Assembly (NCBI RefSeq): GCF_014203645.1
Contig: NZ_JACHJL010000029.1
Location: 1 to 56,145, forward strand
Origin: Streptomyces zagrosensis
GTDB taxonomy: Bacteria > Actinomycetota > Actinomycetes > Streptomycetales > Streptomycetaceae
DNA length: 56,145 nucleotides
Direction: 5' to 3'
The notes under the pieces were generated by a model. The model was not told where the DNA came from. It made no database searches and saw nothing but the letters and a program-made list of their open reading frames with translations. Of this stretch, positions 8,286-16,016 are shown one piece after another; position 1 is the stretch's first letter, and each line of letters begins with the position of its first letter. The position numbers and the translations under genes are program-made.

Positions 8286-8884
8286 TCATTCGTCGGCGGC
8301 GTCCGGGTCCCGCAGCGGACGTAGACCGCCGGGCAGGTCGGGAAGCTGGAACGAGTACCGGCCCAGCATGTTGATGTGCTGCCGTACGAACGGTGAGAGG
8401 CGGGCGACGTCCTCGTCGCGGACGTCGAACCCGTCCGCCCGTAGTTGGGCGACGGCCGCGTCCATGTACCTGGTGTTGAACAGCACGACGGCGTTGAGGA
8501 CCAGGCCGAGCGCGCCGAGCTGGTCCCTCCATGCCGTCCTGGTAGCGCTGGTAGAGCTGCCCGGAACGGCCGTGGAAGATCTTCCGGGCGAGCGCGTGGC
8601 GGCCCTTCTGGAGGTTAGCCTGCGCCTTGATCTGGCGGCGGTAGCCGGGCTCGTCGGCCAGGCGCAGGATGTGCAGGGACTTGGCGATTCGCCCGTAGTG
8701 CGCGATCGCGTCCCCTAGCGGGGTCGGCCGTCCGTCCCGCGACAGCATCCGGATCACGTCGTACGCGCGGACCGCGCCGGTGTGGATGGAGCCGATGATC
8801 CGCAGGATGTCATCCCACCAGCGTTCGATGCGGGCGAGGTCGACCCGGCCGCGGGCGGCTTCCTGGAAGGCGCGGAGCACACTG
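8286..8884 (-). pseudogene. Tn3-family transposase, C-terminal fragment
   Basis: The minus strand reads VDLARIERWWDDILRIIGSIHTG through YQRYQDGMEG in one frame. After an extra base near 8525 it continues as VVLFNTRYMDAAVAQL to the stop. This is the conserved C-terminal end of Tn3-type TnpA. It includes the segment RLSPFVRQHINMLGRYSFQL near the end. About 200 of the roughly 1000 residues remain. The break point is near 8884, after which homology stops. The missing N-terminal portion may correspond to the fragment at 9143-9425, now in opposite orientation. Confidence 0.85.
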
Positions 8885-9012
8885 TCGCCACGCCCAAGTG
8901 ATGGCGACTCCTCCGCACATTACGGTGCTCCACCACCCCGGCTCACCAAACTCACCCAGGCCGTCTCAGCCCTCATCTGACCAACTCGGAGTGACGGAGT
9001 GAGGATGGAAAA

Positions 9013-9053
9013 GGGGTTGAGGAACATCGGAACGAAAACCGGCGCTAAGCCTC
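9013..9053 (+). repeat. Tn3-family-like terminal repeat, copy 2
   Basis: Identical to 5925-5965 over 41 bases and in the same orientation. It is immediately followed by the N-terminal transposase fragment reading rightward. Its left flank is GAAAA. The left flank of copy 1 is TTTTC plus one extra G, which is the reverse complement of GAAAA apart from that base. Confidence 0.8.
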
Positions 9054-9142
9054 CCGTGCACCTGAGAGCGCTTTGCCCTGGACTTCTTCGAGGGCGGAGC
9101 CTTCAGCAGTCGTGTTGATCATTGACTGTGTGGAGGTCCGGG

Positions 9143-9425
9143 GTGCCGGTCGAGTTTCTGACGGATGCACAAACTGCCGCGTACGCAGCGTACGACGGGG
9201 CGCCGTCCCGTACGGAGTTGGAGCGGTTCTTCTTCCTGGACGGCGCGGACCGGGAGCTGATCGAGGGCAAGCGGCCGTCCCACAACCGGCTGGGCTTCGC
9301 GGCCCAGCTCACGACCGCGCGCTACCTCGGGGTGTTCCTGAACGACCCGACCGACGTGCCGGCCGAAGTCGTCGACTACCTCGCCGAGCAGCTCGGCACG
9401 ACGAGGGCGCGGATCTTTGCGCGCG
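9143..9425 (+). pseudogene. Tn3-family transposase, N-terminal fragment
   Basis: Starting at GTG 9143 behind GGAGG, the frame reads VPVEFLTDAQTAAYAAYDG, then ELERFFFLDGADRELIEGKR and RLGFAAQLTTARYLGVFL. This is the DUF4158-type N-terminus of Tn3-family TnpA. Similarity ends around IFARV (about 9425), and the open frame continues into unrelated sequence to 9514. A 10-bp hairpin (9448-9457 with 9465-9474) lies just beyond the break. It sits about 90 bp inside copy 2 of the terminal repeat, a normal distance for the start of tnpA near an end. Confidence 0.8.
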
Positions 9426-9525
9426 TGGGCCCGGTTCACCAACTTTCGGCCGGTGGGAGCGTCACCCACCGGCCCCAGTACGGAGTGCAGACCGTGCCGC
9501 CGGCGCCCTGGTGAGCCTTGTCCGC

Positions 9526-9665
9526 TCAGCACGGGATGCTGACGTCGGCGAGGGCGTTGACGATGCCGTGCTCGCGGGCCGCGCGGATGCCGTGGCCGGC
9601 TCCGGGCAGGGCTGGTGAGGCCCACAGCAGTCGGCGAAGGGGTCGGCCAGGAGTTGCACGTTCAT
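9526..9665 (-). pseudogene. IS5-like DDE transposase scrap
   Basis: The minus strand reads MNVQLLADPF, then after a frameshift GRLLWASPALPGAGHG and AAREHGIVNALADV before a stop. These segments resemble the central part of IS5-family DDE transposases (a 'DPFGRLLWASPALPGAVHD' type block). Only about 46 residues remain. The following stretch 9666-10032 contains a short unassignable frame (9719-9859, plus) and otherwise nothing I can identify before the phosphatase gene. Confidence 0.55.
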
Positions 9666-10032
9666 CCCGTCCGAAGAACTGGCGTGCTCTCGCCCAACAC
9701 CACGGCCGACGCGAGCACATGAGCGACATCATCCAAGCCGTCGCCGGACTCCTGGCCCACCAGCAGACCACCACCCTGGCAAGCGGTACCCGAACGCCAA
9801 CAGGCCAGCGAATCCGCGGCCCTCGACGCGCCACCACCAACCACGCACGAGCGCGTTAGGCGCGCTCGCGCGCCAACGCCCCGAAGTAACCGCGCCCCCG
9901 GCCCCCCACCACTGCGCCCCCGCGGCTCTCCGGCGCAGTCGGGCTGACGGCCATCGCTTCACCCTCCAGGAGCAATCTGGTAATCCCCCCACCACTCCGG
10001 GGCAGAAGCAGCGGCAAACGGAGGAGGTTGTC

Positions 10033-11244
10033 GTGGGCAAGGATGCGCTGGACCTGGGGGAAGTCCTAACGGAAGCGGAGAACGCGTCACCCGTGGAATC
10101 GGTGGATGTCGTCGCGCTGAGCCTTCAAAAGCGGTTCGGTGCGTCGTGTGTGTCCTTCCTATGCGCCGATCTCGTGGGTCGAGAGCTGGTTCGCATGGTC
10201 ACGGCGGACGGGCCCAACAGCGGTCCCGGCGGGGAGCGCATCGCTTTCGGGGACAACGCGTACAGCAGGGTGTTGAGGGATCAGGCGCTGTACCACGAGC
10301 CTGATGGTGAGGGTGGTCGCCGAGTGATCGCGCCGGTCACCAATCGGGGCGACTGCGTCGGCCTGCTGGAGATGACCCTCCCCCACACGGATGACTCGGT
10401 GCTGCGACAGGTGGCAGAGGCCGCGCACGCCCTGGCGTACATCATCGTGACCGACCGCCGTTTCACCGACCTCTACCACGGGAGCCGGCGCACCACGCCG
10501 ACGAGCCTGGCGGCGGAGATCCAGCACCAGTTGCTGCCCTCGGCCCCGTGCTGCGAGGCCGCTCAGTTCATCATCGCGGGCGGTCTGGTGCCGGCCGACG
10601 ACATCGGCGGGGACACCTATGACTACGCTCTCGACCGCCACACCCTGCATCTGTCCATCACCGATGCCATGGGCCACGACACGGACTCCGCTCTCCTCGC
10701 GACGCTGCTTCTGGGCGCCCTGCGCAACGCGCGACGCGCGGGGTGTGACCTCGCGGAGCAAGCCCGCCGGGCACACCGTGCCCTGCTCGACCACGGCCGC
10801 GGCCTGGCGACGGGCCAGTTGGCGCGCATCGGTCTACGGGACGGCCGGGTGCGCCTGGTCAACGCCGGGCACCCGTGGCCCCTACTCCTGCGCGACGGTG
10901 CCGTCGAGGAGATAGAACTCGGTGTCAACCTGCCCTTCGGTGTCCCCTCGCCCGTTCCCTACCAGGTCCAGGAGTGGGACCTGCGCCCCGGCGATCGGTT
11001 GGTCATGCTGACCGACGGCATGCAGGAGCGGGCCGCCGCGGAAGTTGATCTACCCGCCCTCGTCCGCGACACCGGCCCCCTGCACCCTCGGGAGGTCGTA
11101 CGGGCCCTGAGCAACGCCGTGCTCGATGCCTGCCGGGGCCGCCTGCCGGACGATGCCACCGTCCTGTGCCTGGACTGGCACGGCACCCGCACCACGAGCA
11201 GACGCACCATCGCGGGAGTCATGGCCGCCGATCCCTGGGGGTAG
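10033..11244 (+). CDS. SpoIIE/PP2C-type protein serine/threonine phosphatase with GAF-like sensor
   Basis: 403 residues from GTG 10033, which is preceded by GGAGG. Residues about 10-145 form a GAF-like sensor domain. Residues about 155-385 form the PPM phosphatase, with QHQLLPSAP, the metal-binding Asp pair in DDIGGDTYDY (189-198) and DAMGH (211-215), then MLTDGMQER and DDATVLCL near the end. Proteins of this type dephosphorylate anti-sigma-factor antagonists in actinomycete stress and development pathways. The partner cannot be identified here. The following genes (DUF6328 and GlsB-like membrane proteins) fit a stress-response setting. Confidence 0.93.
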   Translation: MGKDALDLGEVLTEAENASPVESVDVVALSLQKRFGASCVSFLCADLVGRELVRMVTADGPNSGPGGERIAFGDNAYSRVLRDQALYHEPDGEGGRRVIAPVTNRGDCVGLLEMTLPHTDDSVLRQVAEAAHALAYIIVTDRRFTDLYHGSRRTTPTSLAAEIQHQLLPSAPCCEAAQFIIAGGLVPADDIGGDTYDYALDRHTLHLSITDAMGHDTDSALLATLLLGALRNARRAGCDLAEQARRAHRALLDHGRGLATGQLARIGLRDGRVRLVNAGHPWPLLLRDGAVEEIELGVNLPFGVPSPVPYQVQEWDLRPGDRLVMLTDGMQERAAAEVDLPALVRDTGPLHPREVVRALSNAVLDACRGRLPDDATVLCLDWHGTRTTSRRTIAGVMAADPWG

Positions 11245-11407
11245 CGGCCTGGCCCGGGAGGCGGTGGCTTGGCCCTGTCCCCGAACGGTTGAGCACGCGG
11301 CATTGACGGTCGTACCACCCAGCGGGTCTGACGAGGCCGATTCACCGGGGAGGCGTATGGATCGACCTCAACAGGGCAGCCGGTTTCTTTGGAAACTGGA
11401 GGATGCC

Positions 11408-11977
11408 ATGACCATGACGAAGCAGCCCACCGAACCAAGAGAGGAAGATCCCTCGCGCGGCGCATGCGACACGTCCCGCAGACCCGAGCCCCTTGAGGAG
11501 GCTCCGGAACCCGCACGTGAGCGCGTCAACCGCCGGTGGAACGAGATCCTCCAAGAGACGCGGGTCGCACAGACTGGCGTACAGATTCTCTTCGGGTTCC
11601 TGCTCAGCGTGGCCTTCACCCCGCTCTTTCGCGAACTGGGCACCTTCGACCGGAACATCTACATCATCACCGTGGTGCTGGGTGCGTCGGCCACCGGGTC
11701 GCTCATCGCGCCCGTCTCCATACACCGCTTTCTGTCCGGCCAGAGCATGAAGGACGAAGTGGTGGAAACCGCCGCTCGCTTGATGATGTGCGGCATGGTC
11801 CTCCTCGCCCTGACCATCGGATGCACCCTCCTGCTGATACTCCGCGTCGTCATCCCGGGCGTCCTCGCCGAGGTGCTGGCCGGCGGGGTCATGCTGTGGT
11901 TCGGCTTCTGCTGGTACGTACTGCCCTTGCGGCTGCGCCACCGCGCCGCTCGGCGCTCGGACACTGAGGACGCGTAG
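11408..11977 (+). CDS. DUF6328-family four-helix membrane protein
   Basis: 189 residues. I chose the ATG at 11408 because GGAGG lies just upstream; a longer frame begins at 11357 but has no better ribosome site. A charged N-terminus of about 45 residues precedes NEILQETRVAQTGVQILFGF, the recognisable opening of DUF6328. Four hydrophobic helices follow (about 56-74, 85-105, 123-147, 150-173) and the protein ends in a basic tail. Function is unknown. Members often occur beside stress or regulatory genes in actinomycetes. Confidence 0.85.
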   Translation: MTMTKQPTEPREEDPSRGACDTSRRPEPLEEAPEPARERVNRRWNEILQETRVAQTGVQILFGFLLSVAFTPLFRELGTFDRNIYIITVVLGASATGSLIAPVSIHRFLSGQSMKDEVVETAARLMMCGMVLLALTIGCTLLLILRVVIPGVLAEVLAGGVMLWFGFCWYVLPLRLRHRAARRSDTEDA

Positions 11978-12127
11978 CTCGTCCAAGTCCGCTCGGGTGC
12001 CTACGGCCAGGAGACCTGTGCCGTAGCCAACTACTGAGACGCACACCACGTGGGGAAATGCTTAGAGGATGCCGCTGCGGGCACATGAGCGAGAGCAGAT
12101 TTACCAGTAGATCGAAAGGGAATTACC

Positions 12128-12388
12128 GTGTCTTTTCTGTGGGCTATTATCGCCGGACTCATCATCGGGCTGCTGGCCAAGCTCGTCGTTCCCGGACGCC
12201 AGCCCATTCCCCTGTGGCTCACGGTGATTTTGGGTATCGTCGGCGCTCTTGCGGGCAACGGGCTCGCCACCGCCTTTGGCGTACGTGACACCGGCGGCAT
12301 CGACTGGATTCGGCACTTCTTCCAAATCGGCATCGCCGCCGTGCTGATCGCTGCCGTAACCCCCGTGTGGCTCCGACGACGCGCCTGA
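12128..12388 (+). CDS. GlsB/YeaQ/YmgE-family stress-response membrane protein
   Basis: This 86-residue protein opens MSFLWAIIAGLIIGLLAKLVVPG. It has the Gly-rich three-helix pattern of the transglycosylase-associated/GlsB family (GIVGALAGNGLATAFG, then IGIAAVLIA). These are small inner-membrane proteins induced by envelope or acid stress, with no known enzymatic activity. It lies about 150 bp after the DUF6328 gene and is probably part of the same stress-related neighbourhood. A strong hairpin follows. Confidence 0.9.
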   Translation: MSFLWAIIAGLIIGLLAKLVVPGRQPIPLWLTVILGIVGALAGNGLATAFGVRDTGGIDWIRHFFQIGIAAVLIAAVTPVWLRRRA

Positions 12389-12520
12389 TCCCACGCACTC
12401 GTGCCGCGCTTGTTTCAGCGGGCGCCTGATGATCGGCGTACCGACTGCGATACGAAGGCGAGCGACGCTAGGCCTAGGGCGGCGCCTAGAAGTTGGAGTA
12501 CCGCCTACGGCTCCGCCAAC

Positions 12521-12626
12521 GCCCCGCACGGCACGTGGCCGTGCGGGGCGCGCTGGCTGGGCCAGCACAAAGTCTCGATGGGTCGGTTCGCAACGGCCTG
12601 TCGAGACTTTCTTGTTGCGGCAACAA
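12521..12626. terminator. Three consecutive hairpins after the GlsB-like gene
   Basis: The first is a perfect 12-bp stem (12521-12532 with 12538-12549, loop ACGTG). The second has 10-bp arms AAAGTCTCGA/TCGAGACTTT (12569-12578 with 12601-12610) around 22 bases. The third is a 6-bp stem (12612-12617 with 12621-12626). They lie between two convergent genes, ending at 12388 and 12678. The first is the likely terminator. The AT-richer second stem, with a T-rich 3' arm, could terminate rightward transcription or be a relic of a mobile end. Confidence 0.6.
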
Positions 12627-12677
12627 TTGGCTCCTTCGCGAACGTCCATTACCTGGCGACTTCCGTGTCACCAACGG

Positions 12678-13016
12678 TTATGGCGTCTGCTTGTTCAAGC
12701 GCGAAAGGGCGTGTGTGTAGTGGCGGGTCCAGAGGCGATTCAGGCGGGTGAGGGCGGTGGTGGCGACAAGTCGGAGGGCGGGCGTGGCAATGGGGAGGGC
12801 GATGGGGGGATGGATTTCGCACAGGTCGGCGGTGCCGAAGGCGGACACATGGAAGCGGGCGTGTCCACTGTGGGCGCGATGGGTGGCCATCCATACGTCC
12901 ACTTCAGCAATGGTGAGCCTGTCGTCTGCCTCCGCTTCGCACTCTTCACCGTCCCCGAGGCAAAACGCGGCGTAGCCGTGGGTGTGCGTTTCCCAATGGC
13001 GCGGCAAGGGGATCAT
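12678..13016 (-). CDS. Uncharacterised 112-residue protein, last gene of a four-gene operon
   Basis: The protein contains CLGDGEECEAEADD, then VDVWMATHRAHSGHARFHVSAFGTADL. It resembles small Cys/His actinomycete proteins with a 'WMA-H--ETGH-RF' segment (possibly DUF7848-like), and a basic helical C-terminus follows. No function is assigned. Its ATG overlaps the stop of the preceding gene (13013-13016, ATGA), so it is translationally coupled. Confidence 0.7.
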   Translation of the reverse strand: MIPLPRHWETHTHGYAAFCLGDGEECEAEADDRLTIAEVDVWMATHRAHSGHARFHVSAFGTADLCEIHPPIALPIATPALRLVATTALTRLNRLWTRHYTHALSRLNKQTP

Positions 13017-13462
13017 CGGCGGGTTTCCTTTCGCGGTGGGGTGGTTACTGCGGCATGCAGGGCGCGCGTCAGCACGGCGTCAAGGTCTTCGCTGGAAGCC
13101 CAGCGACGGCGGTAAGGGGTGGGGTGGCAGGGGCAGGGGCTGAGTTCACCGACTGCCGTACGGGCATCGGTGCCCGAGACCCACCCGCCGTCCACGACCA
13201 TCGTCATGTGTTCGAGTCGCCGGAAGTCCGTGGCGAGTACGCGGTGGCGGCTGGGCAGTTCCCGTCCGACAGCGTGCGCGGCGCGCTCGGACGCGCAGAG
13301 CAGCAACTCGCCGGGGCGCAGGATGACGCCCGGCACCTGCCACGGGGTCGCATCGTCGCGAACCAACAGGACCTGCGGCATGCCGCCACTCACATCCCCC
13401 GGCGCGTCAGGGTCCAGCGGCTTCCACACCAGCAAGCACACCTGCACCTGCCGGCCAGTCAT
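13013..13462 (-). CDS. Nudix-like 149-residue protein with incomplete Nudix box
   Basis: PQVLLVRDDATPWQVPGVIL resembles the strand leading into a Nudix box, and RPGELLLCASERAAHAVGREL lies where the catalytic box should be. The canonical GX5EX7REUXEEXGU spacing is not met, so hydrolysis of nucleotide diphosphates is doubtful. I use ATG 13462, which overlaps the upstream stop (ATGA). It sits in the middle of a coupled operon with no recognisable pathway genes. Confidence 0.65.
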   Translation of the reverse strand: MTGRQVQVCLLVWKPLDPDAPGDVSGGMPQVLLVRDDATPWQVPGVILRPGELLLCASERAAHAVGRELPSRHRVLATDFRRLEHMTMVVDGGWVSGTDARTAVGELSPCPCHPTPYRRRWASSEDLDAVLTRALHAAVTTPPRKETRR

Positions 13463-14118
13463 GACGCACCACCGATACTCCTGGGGAGGTCGGTGAGGTG
13501 GGAGAGTCCGCACTCGCCGGGTGCCAGGCCGTTGGTGGTCATGATGCCGGCCTCGTCCGCGCCGTCCGACCAAAAGAAGCCGCCTGGCCCGGCGAGCGCG
13601 TCCAGCGGCAGTTGCCTACGGTGCACGTTGGGGCGCAACTCGCCGGACGCCAGCGCCTGTGGATCGAACTGCGCGTCTTCGTAGGCTCGTTGAAACTCGA
13701 AGTCCGTCGCATGCTCCCACCCGCACGCCGGGTCGGAAGGGCCGGCGTCGGCCTCGGCGCGGGCCGCTGCGCTGGCGAGGAAGAACCGCAGCACGGTGCC
13801 ATCGGTGGTACGCACGGTGTGCTGACCGGTCAGCACCAGGGCTCGCCTGTCGGCACCGCCCTGCGGGTGCGTTGCACGCCGATGGGCGTGCAGCGCTTCT
13901 ACGGCCTTGCGGTACTGCGGCCAGTCCCGCAGCGCGCGGGCACGGTCCCGGACGGTGGCCACCGTCCGGCACGTAGCGCACGATTGAGCAGCGGGCTCCC
14001 TATCGACGTGCTCCACCAAGGGCACATCGGACGCCAACTGGTCATTGATGGCGCAGAGTTGCGCCAACTTCATGTCCGCCGGTTCGGCGGCGGGGGGCCA
14101 GTGGTCGGGCAAGTCCAC
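13459..14118 (-). CDS. Uncharacterised 219-residue protein of the four-gene operon
   Basis: I chose GTG 14118 because GGGGAGGG precedes it and it begins five bases after the previous stop. A start at 14172 would overlap the previous gene by 49 bases. The protein has a central pair of cysteines (SCATCRTVATV), a helical basic region (WPQYRKAVEALHAHRRATH) and a C-terminal segment with GFFWSDGADEAGIMTTNGL. I recognise no family. The Cys pair could bind a metal or be structural. Confidence 0.6.
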   Translation of the reverse strand: MDLPDHWPPAAEPADMKLAQLCAINDQLASDVPLVEHVDREPAAQSCATCRTVATVRDRARALRDWPQYRKAVEALHAHRRATHPQGGADRRALVLTGQHTVRTTDGTVLRFFLASAAARAEADAGPSDPACGWEHATDFEFQRAYEDAQFDPQALASGELRPNVHRRQLPLDALAGPGGFFWSDGADEAGIMTTNGLAPGECGLSHLTDLPRSIGGAS

Positions 14119-14123
14119 GAGGA

Positions 14124-14312
14124 TCAGCCCTCCCCGCGACTGCGGCAGTTGGGGCACGCACAGGCCGGCCACCGGATCGGATAGTGGGCATCAAGCCACT
14201 GTTCCGTCACGTCGTCGGGGTCGATGGAGACGACCGTCGCGGCTTGACTGGCCCGGGGCGGGCCCTCGCCGGGGCGTTTGCGGTAGACCTTCATGGTCAT
14301 CGTGTGCTTCAT
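14124..14312 (-). CDS. Small 62-residue protein with C-terminal Cys motif, first gene of the operon
   Basis: It begins MKHTMTMKVYRKRPGEGP and ends WPACACPNCRSRGEG. The closing CACPNC looks like half of a zinc ribbon. It is the promoter-proximal gene of the leftward operon and lies 168 bp from the divergent XRE regulator gene at 14481, so both could share a control region (14313-14480). Function unknown. Confidence 0.6.
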   Translation of the reverse strand: MKHTMTMKVYRKRPGEGPPRASQAATVVSIDPDDVTEQWLDAHYPIRWPACACPNCRSRGEG

Positions 14313-14480
14313 CGCATGCGCTTTCTGGCAGACCTAACAGCGCTCGGACCATGCCGTGCGCTGGCGTGATCACATGGGGTAATCACTCCCTCACAGCATT
14401 GCCTGGCGACCGTCAAGGGTCCACGCTGATCCGGAGACCAACGATTGCCTGGTCTCAGGAACACGATGGGGTGACGCAAA

Positions 14481-15302
14481 GTGGAACTACACGAAGACGA
14501 CGACAAGTTGACGCCTCACGTCCTGATCGGCCGACACCTGCGGCGCGTTCGAGAGATGGCTGGGATCACACAGCGCGCCCTCGCTGAGCAGATCGGCTAT
14601 CCGTACTCATACATCGCGCGCGTGGAGCGACATGAGCAGCTTCCCTCGGAGGCCCTGGCGGAAGCGCTGGACGTTCATCTACGCACCGGCGGCCTATTCT
14701 GCGATCTGTTGTCAATGTCAATGAACTCCCTGGTAGCGCCCTACTCGCAGGAGTTCGAAACGACGGAAGCGGAGGCGTTACGGATCGAGGTGTTCACCAG
14801 CAGCCTGATCCCGGGACTCCTCCAGACCGAGGACTACGCTCGCGAGGTACTGGCCGCCGGGCTTCCCCATGACCTGCTGGGTGAAATGGAAACGCGCGTG
14901 GCGTCTCGCATGGACCGACAGAAGGTCCTGTCGCGCGACGATCCGCCACTTTTCTGGTCGATCATGGACGAGAGCGCTCTGAAACGACCGACGACGAATC
15001 GGCGCGTCATGATCGAACAACTCGACCGTGTCATCGGCAGCGTAAGTGAGCGAGTGCGTGTCCAGATCTTGCCGTTCGGGCAAGCGTTCCATCCACTGAT
15101 GAGCGGTAGCCTGACGTTGTTGACCAAGGCCAACGGCGTCACTCGGAGCCTTGTGGAAAGCTTCGGCACTGGGGTAGCGATCGACGTGCCGCGTCAAGTG
15201 ATGGACCTGCAAGATCGATTTGACGTGGCCCGCTCTCAAGCGCTTCCCCCGCTGGAGTCTGTGGAGCTGATCCGCACCTATTTGAGGGAGTACAAAGGAT
15301 GA
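14481..15302 (+). CDS. XRE-family helix-turn-helix regulator with DUF5753 C-terminus (WhiJ-like)
   Basis: 273 residues from GTG 14481. The Cro/C1-type HTH covers about residues 14-70 (LRRVREMAGITQRALAEQIG, then YIARVERHEQLPS). The remainder is the DUF5753 domain typical of Streptomyces (EALRIEVFTSSLIPGLLQTED, FWSIMDESALKR, VRVQILPFGQAFHP). Its stop overlaps the ATG of a DUF397 gene. Such XRE/DUF397 pairs resemble the WhiJ developmental system, where the small protein is thought to relieve or modify DNA binding by the regulator. The divergent operon at 12678-14312 is a plausible target. Confidence 0.93.
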   Translation: MELHEDDDKLTPHVLIGRHLRRVREMAGITQRALAEQIGYPYSYIARVERHEQLPSEALAEALDVHLRTGGLFCDLLSMSMNSLVAPYSQEFETTEAEALRIEVFTSSLIPGLLQTEDYAREVLAAGLPHDLLGEMETRVASRMDRQKVLSRDDPPLFWSIMDESALKRPTTNRRVMIEQLDRVIGSVSERVRVQILPFGQAFHPLMSGSLTLLTKANGVTRSLVESFGTGVAIDVPRQVMDLQDRFDVARSQALPPLESVELIRTYLREYKG

Positions 15303-15505
15303 TGATTCCGGACACCTTGTGGGTGAAGTCTTCCTACAGCGGCATGGAGAACGCTTGTGTTGAGTGGGCTCCGATCCATGCGGCAACGAACGGCACTGTC
15401 CCCGTCCGCGACTCCAAGGACCCGCACGGCCCCGCCCTCGCTTTCACCACGTCGGCCTGGTCGGCGTTCCTCGCCGGGGTCAAGGCCGACGAGTTCGGCG
15501 TCTGA
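15299..15505 (+). CDS. DUF397 protein, copy 1
   Basis: 68 residues with the standard DUF397 pattern: WVKSSYSGMENACVEWA, then VPVRDSKDPHGPALAFT and WSAFLAGVKADEFG. The start overlaps the regulator's stop by four bases, so production is coupled. DUF397 proteins are small partners of XRE/DUF5753 regulators, also proposed as toxin/antitoxin-like pairs. A strong terminator follows. Confidence 0.93.
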   Translation: MMIPDTLWVKSSYSGMENACVEWAPIHAATNGTVPVRDSKDPHGPALAFTTSAWSAFLAGVKADEFGV

Positions 15506-15521
15506 ACCACCAACGCCAAGA

Positions 15522-15554
15522 GCCCCGCCACTCCCCGCTAAGGAGTGGCGGGGC
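15522..15554. terminator. Terminator after DUF397 copy 1
   Basis: Perfect 13-bp stem (15522-15534 with 15542-15554) with loop CCGCTAA, 17 bp after the stop codon at 15505. It is duplicated at 15893-15925. Confidence 0.85.
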
Positions 15555-15663
15555 CATCGTTCGGTATGGCCGCGGACCTCGCCGATATCCCGCATCGACG
15601 GACGCCACGCCCCCGCGACGTGGACACCCCAAAGATTCTGGAACGGCTCGCGAAAGAGATCCC

Positions 15664-15876
15664 ATGAAGAACAACATCAGCCCGTCCCAGTGGCGGAAGT
15701 CCTCGTACTCCAACGGTGGCGGCAACTGCATCGAGTGGGCCCCTGCGCACGCGGCCACGATCGGTGTCGTCCCTGTCCGCGACTCCAAGGACCCCCACGG
15801 CCCCGCCCTCAGCTTCACCGCGCCCGCCTGGTCGGCGTTCCTCGCCGGGGTCAAGGCCGACGAGTTCGGCGTCTGA
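15664..15876 (+). CDS. DUF397 protein, copy 2
   Basis: 70 residues: WRKSSYSNGGGNCIEWAPAH, then VPVRDSKDPHGPALSFT and the same last 17 residues as copy 1. The second copy has no XRE gene of its own and lies after a terminator, so it needs its own promoter in 15555-15663. The N-terminal half differs from copy 1 at several positions. It may answer to the same regulator with changed affinity. Confidence 0.9.
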   Translation: MKNNISPSQWRKSSYSNGGGNCIEWAPAHAATIGVVPVRDSKDPHGPALSFTAPAWSAFLAGVKADEFGV

Positions 15877-15892
15877 ACCACCAACGCCAAGA

Positions 15893-15925
15893 GCCCCGCC
15901 ACTCCCCGCTAAGGAGTGGCGGGGC
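15893..15925. terminator. Terminator after DUF397 copy 2
   Basis: Same 13-bp stem and CCGCTAA loop as copy 1 (15893-15905 with 15913-15925). It also separates this gene from the convergent hydrolase gene ending at 16017. Confidence 0.85.
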
Positions 15926-16016
15926 CATCGTTCGGTATGGCCGCGGGCCTCCCCGCTATCCCGCATCGACGGACGCCACGCCCCCGCGACGTGGACACCC
16001 CACCGCGTACCGTCCC

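Larger units (their letters stand above)
15455..16002. repeat. Direct duplication of about 177 bp including the DUF397 3' end and its terminator
   Basis: Positions 15455-15631 and 15826-16002 are nearly identical with a period of 371 bp. Each copy contains the last part of a DUF397 gene, the same terminator and the same downstream 80 bp. The upstream halves of the two DUF397 genes are more diverged. This pattern points to recent gene duplication or gene conversion of the 3' part. Confidence 0.9.
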
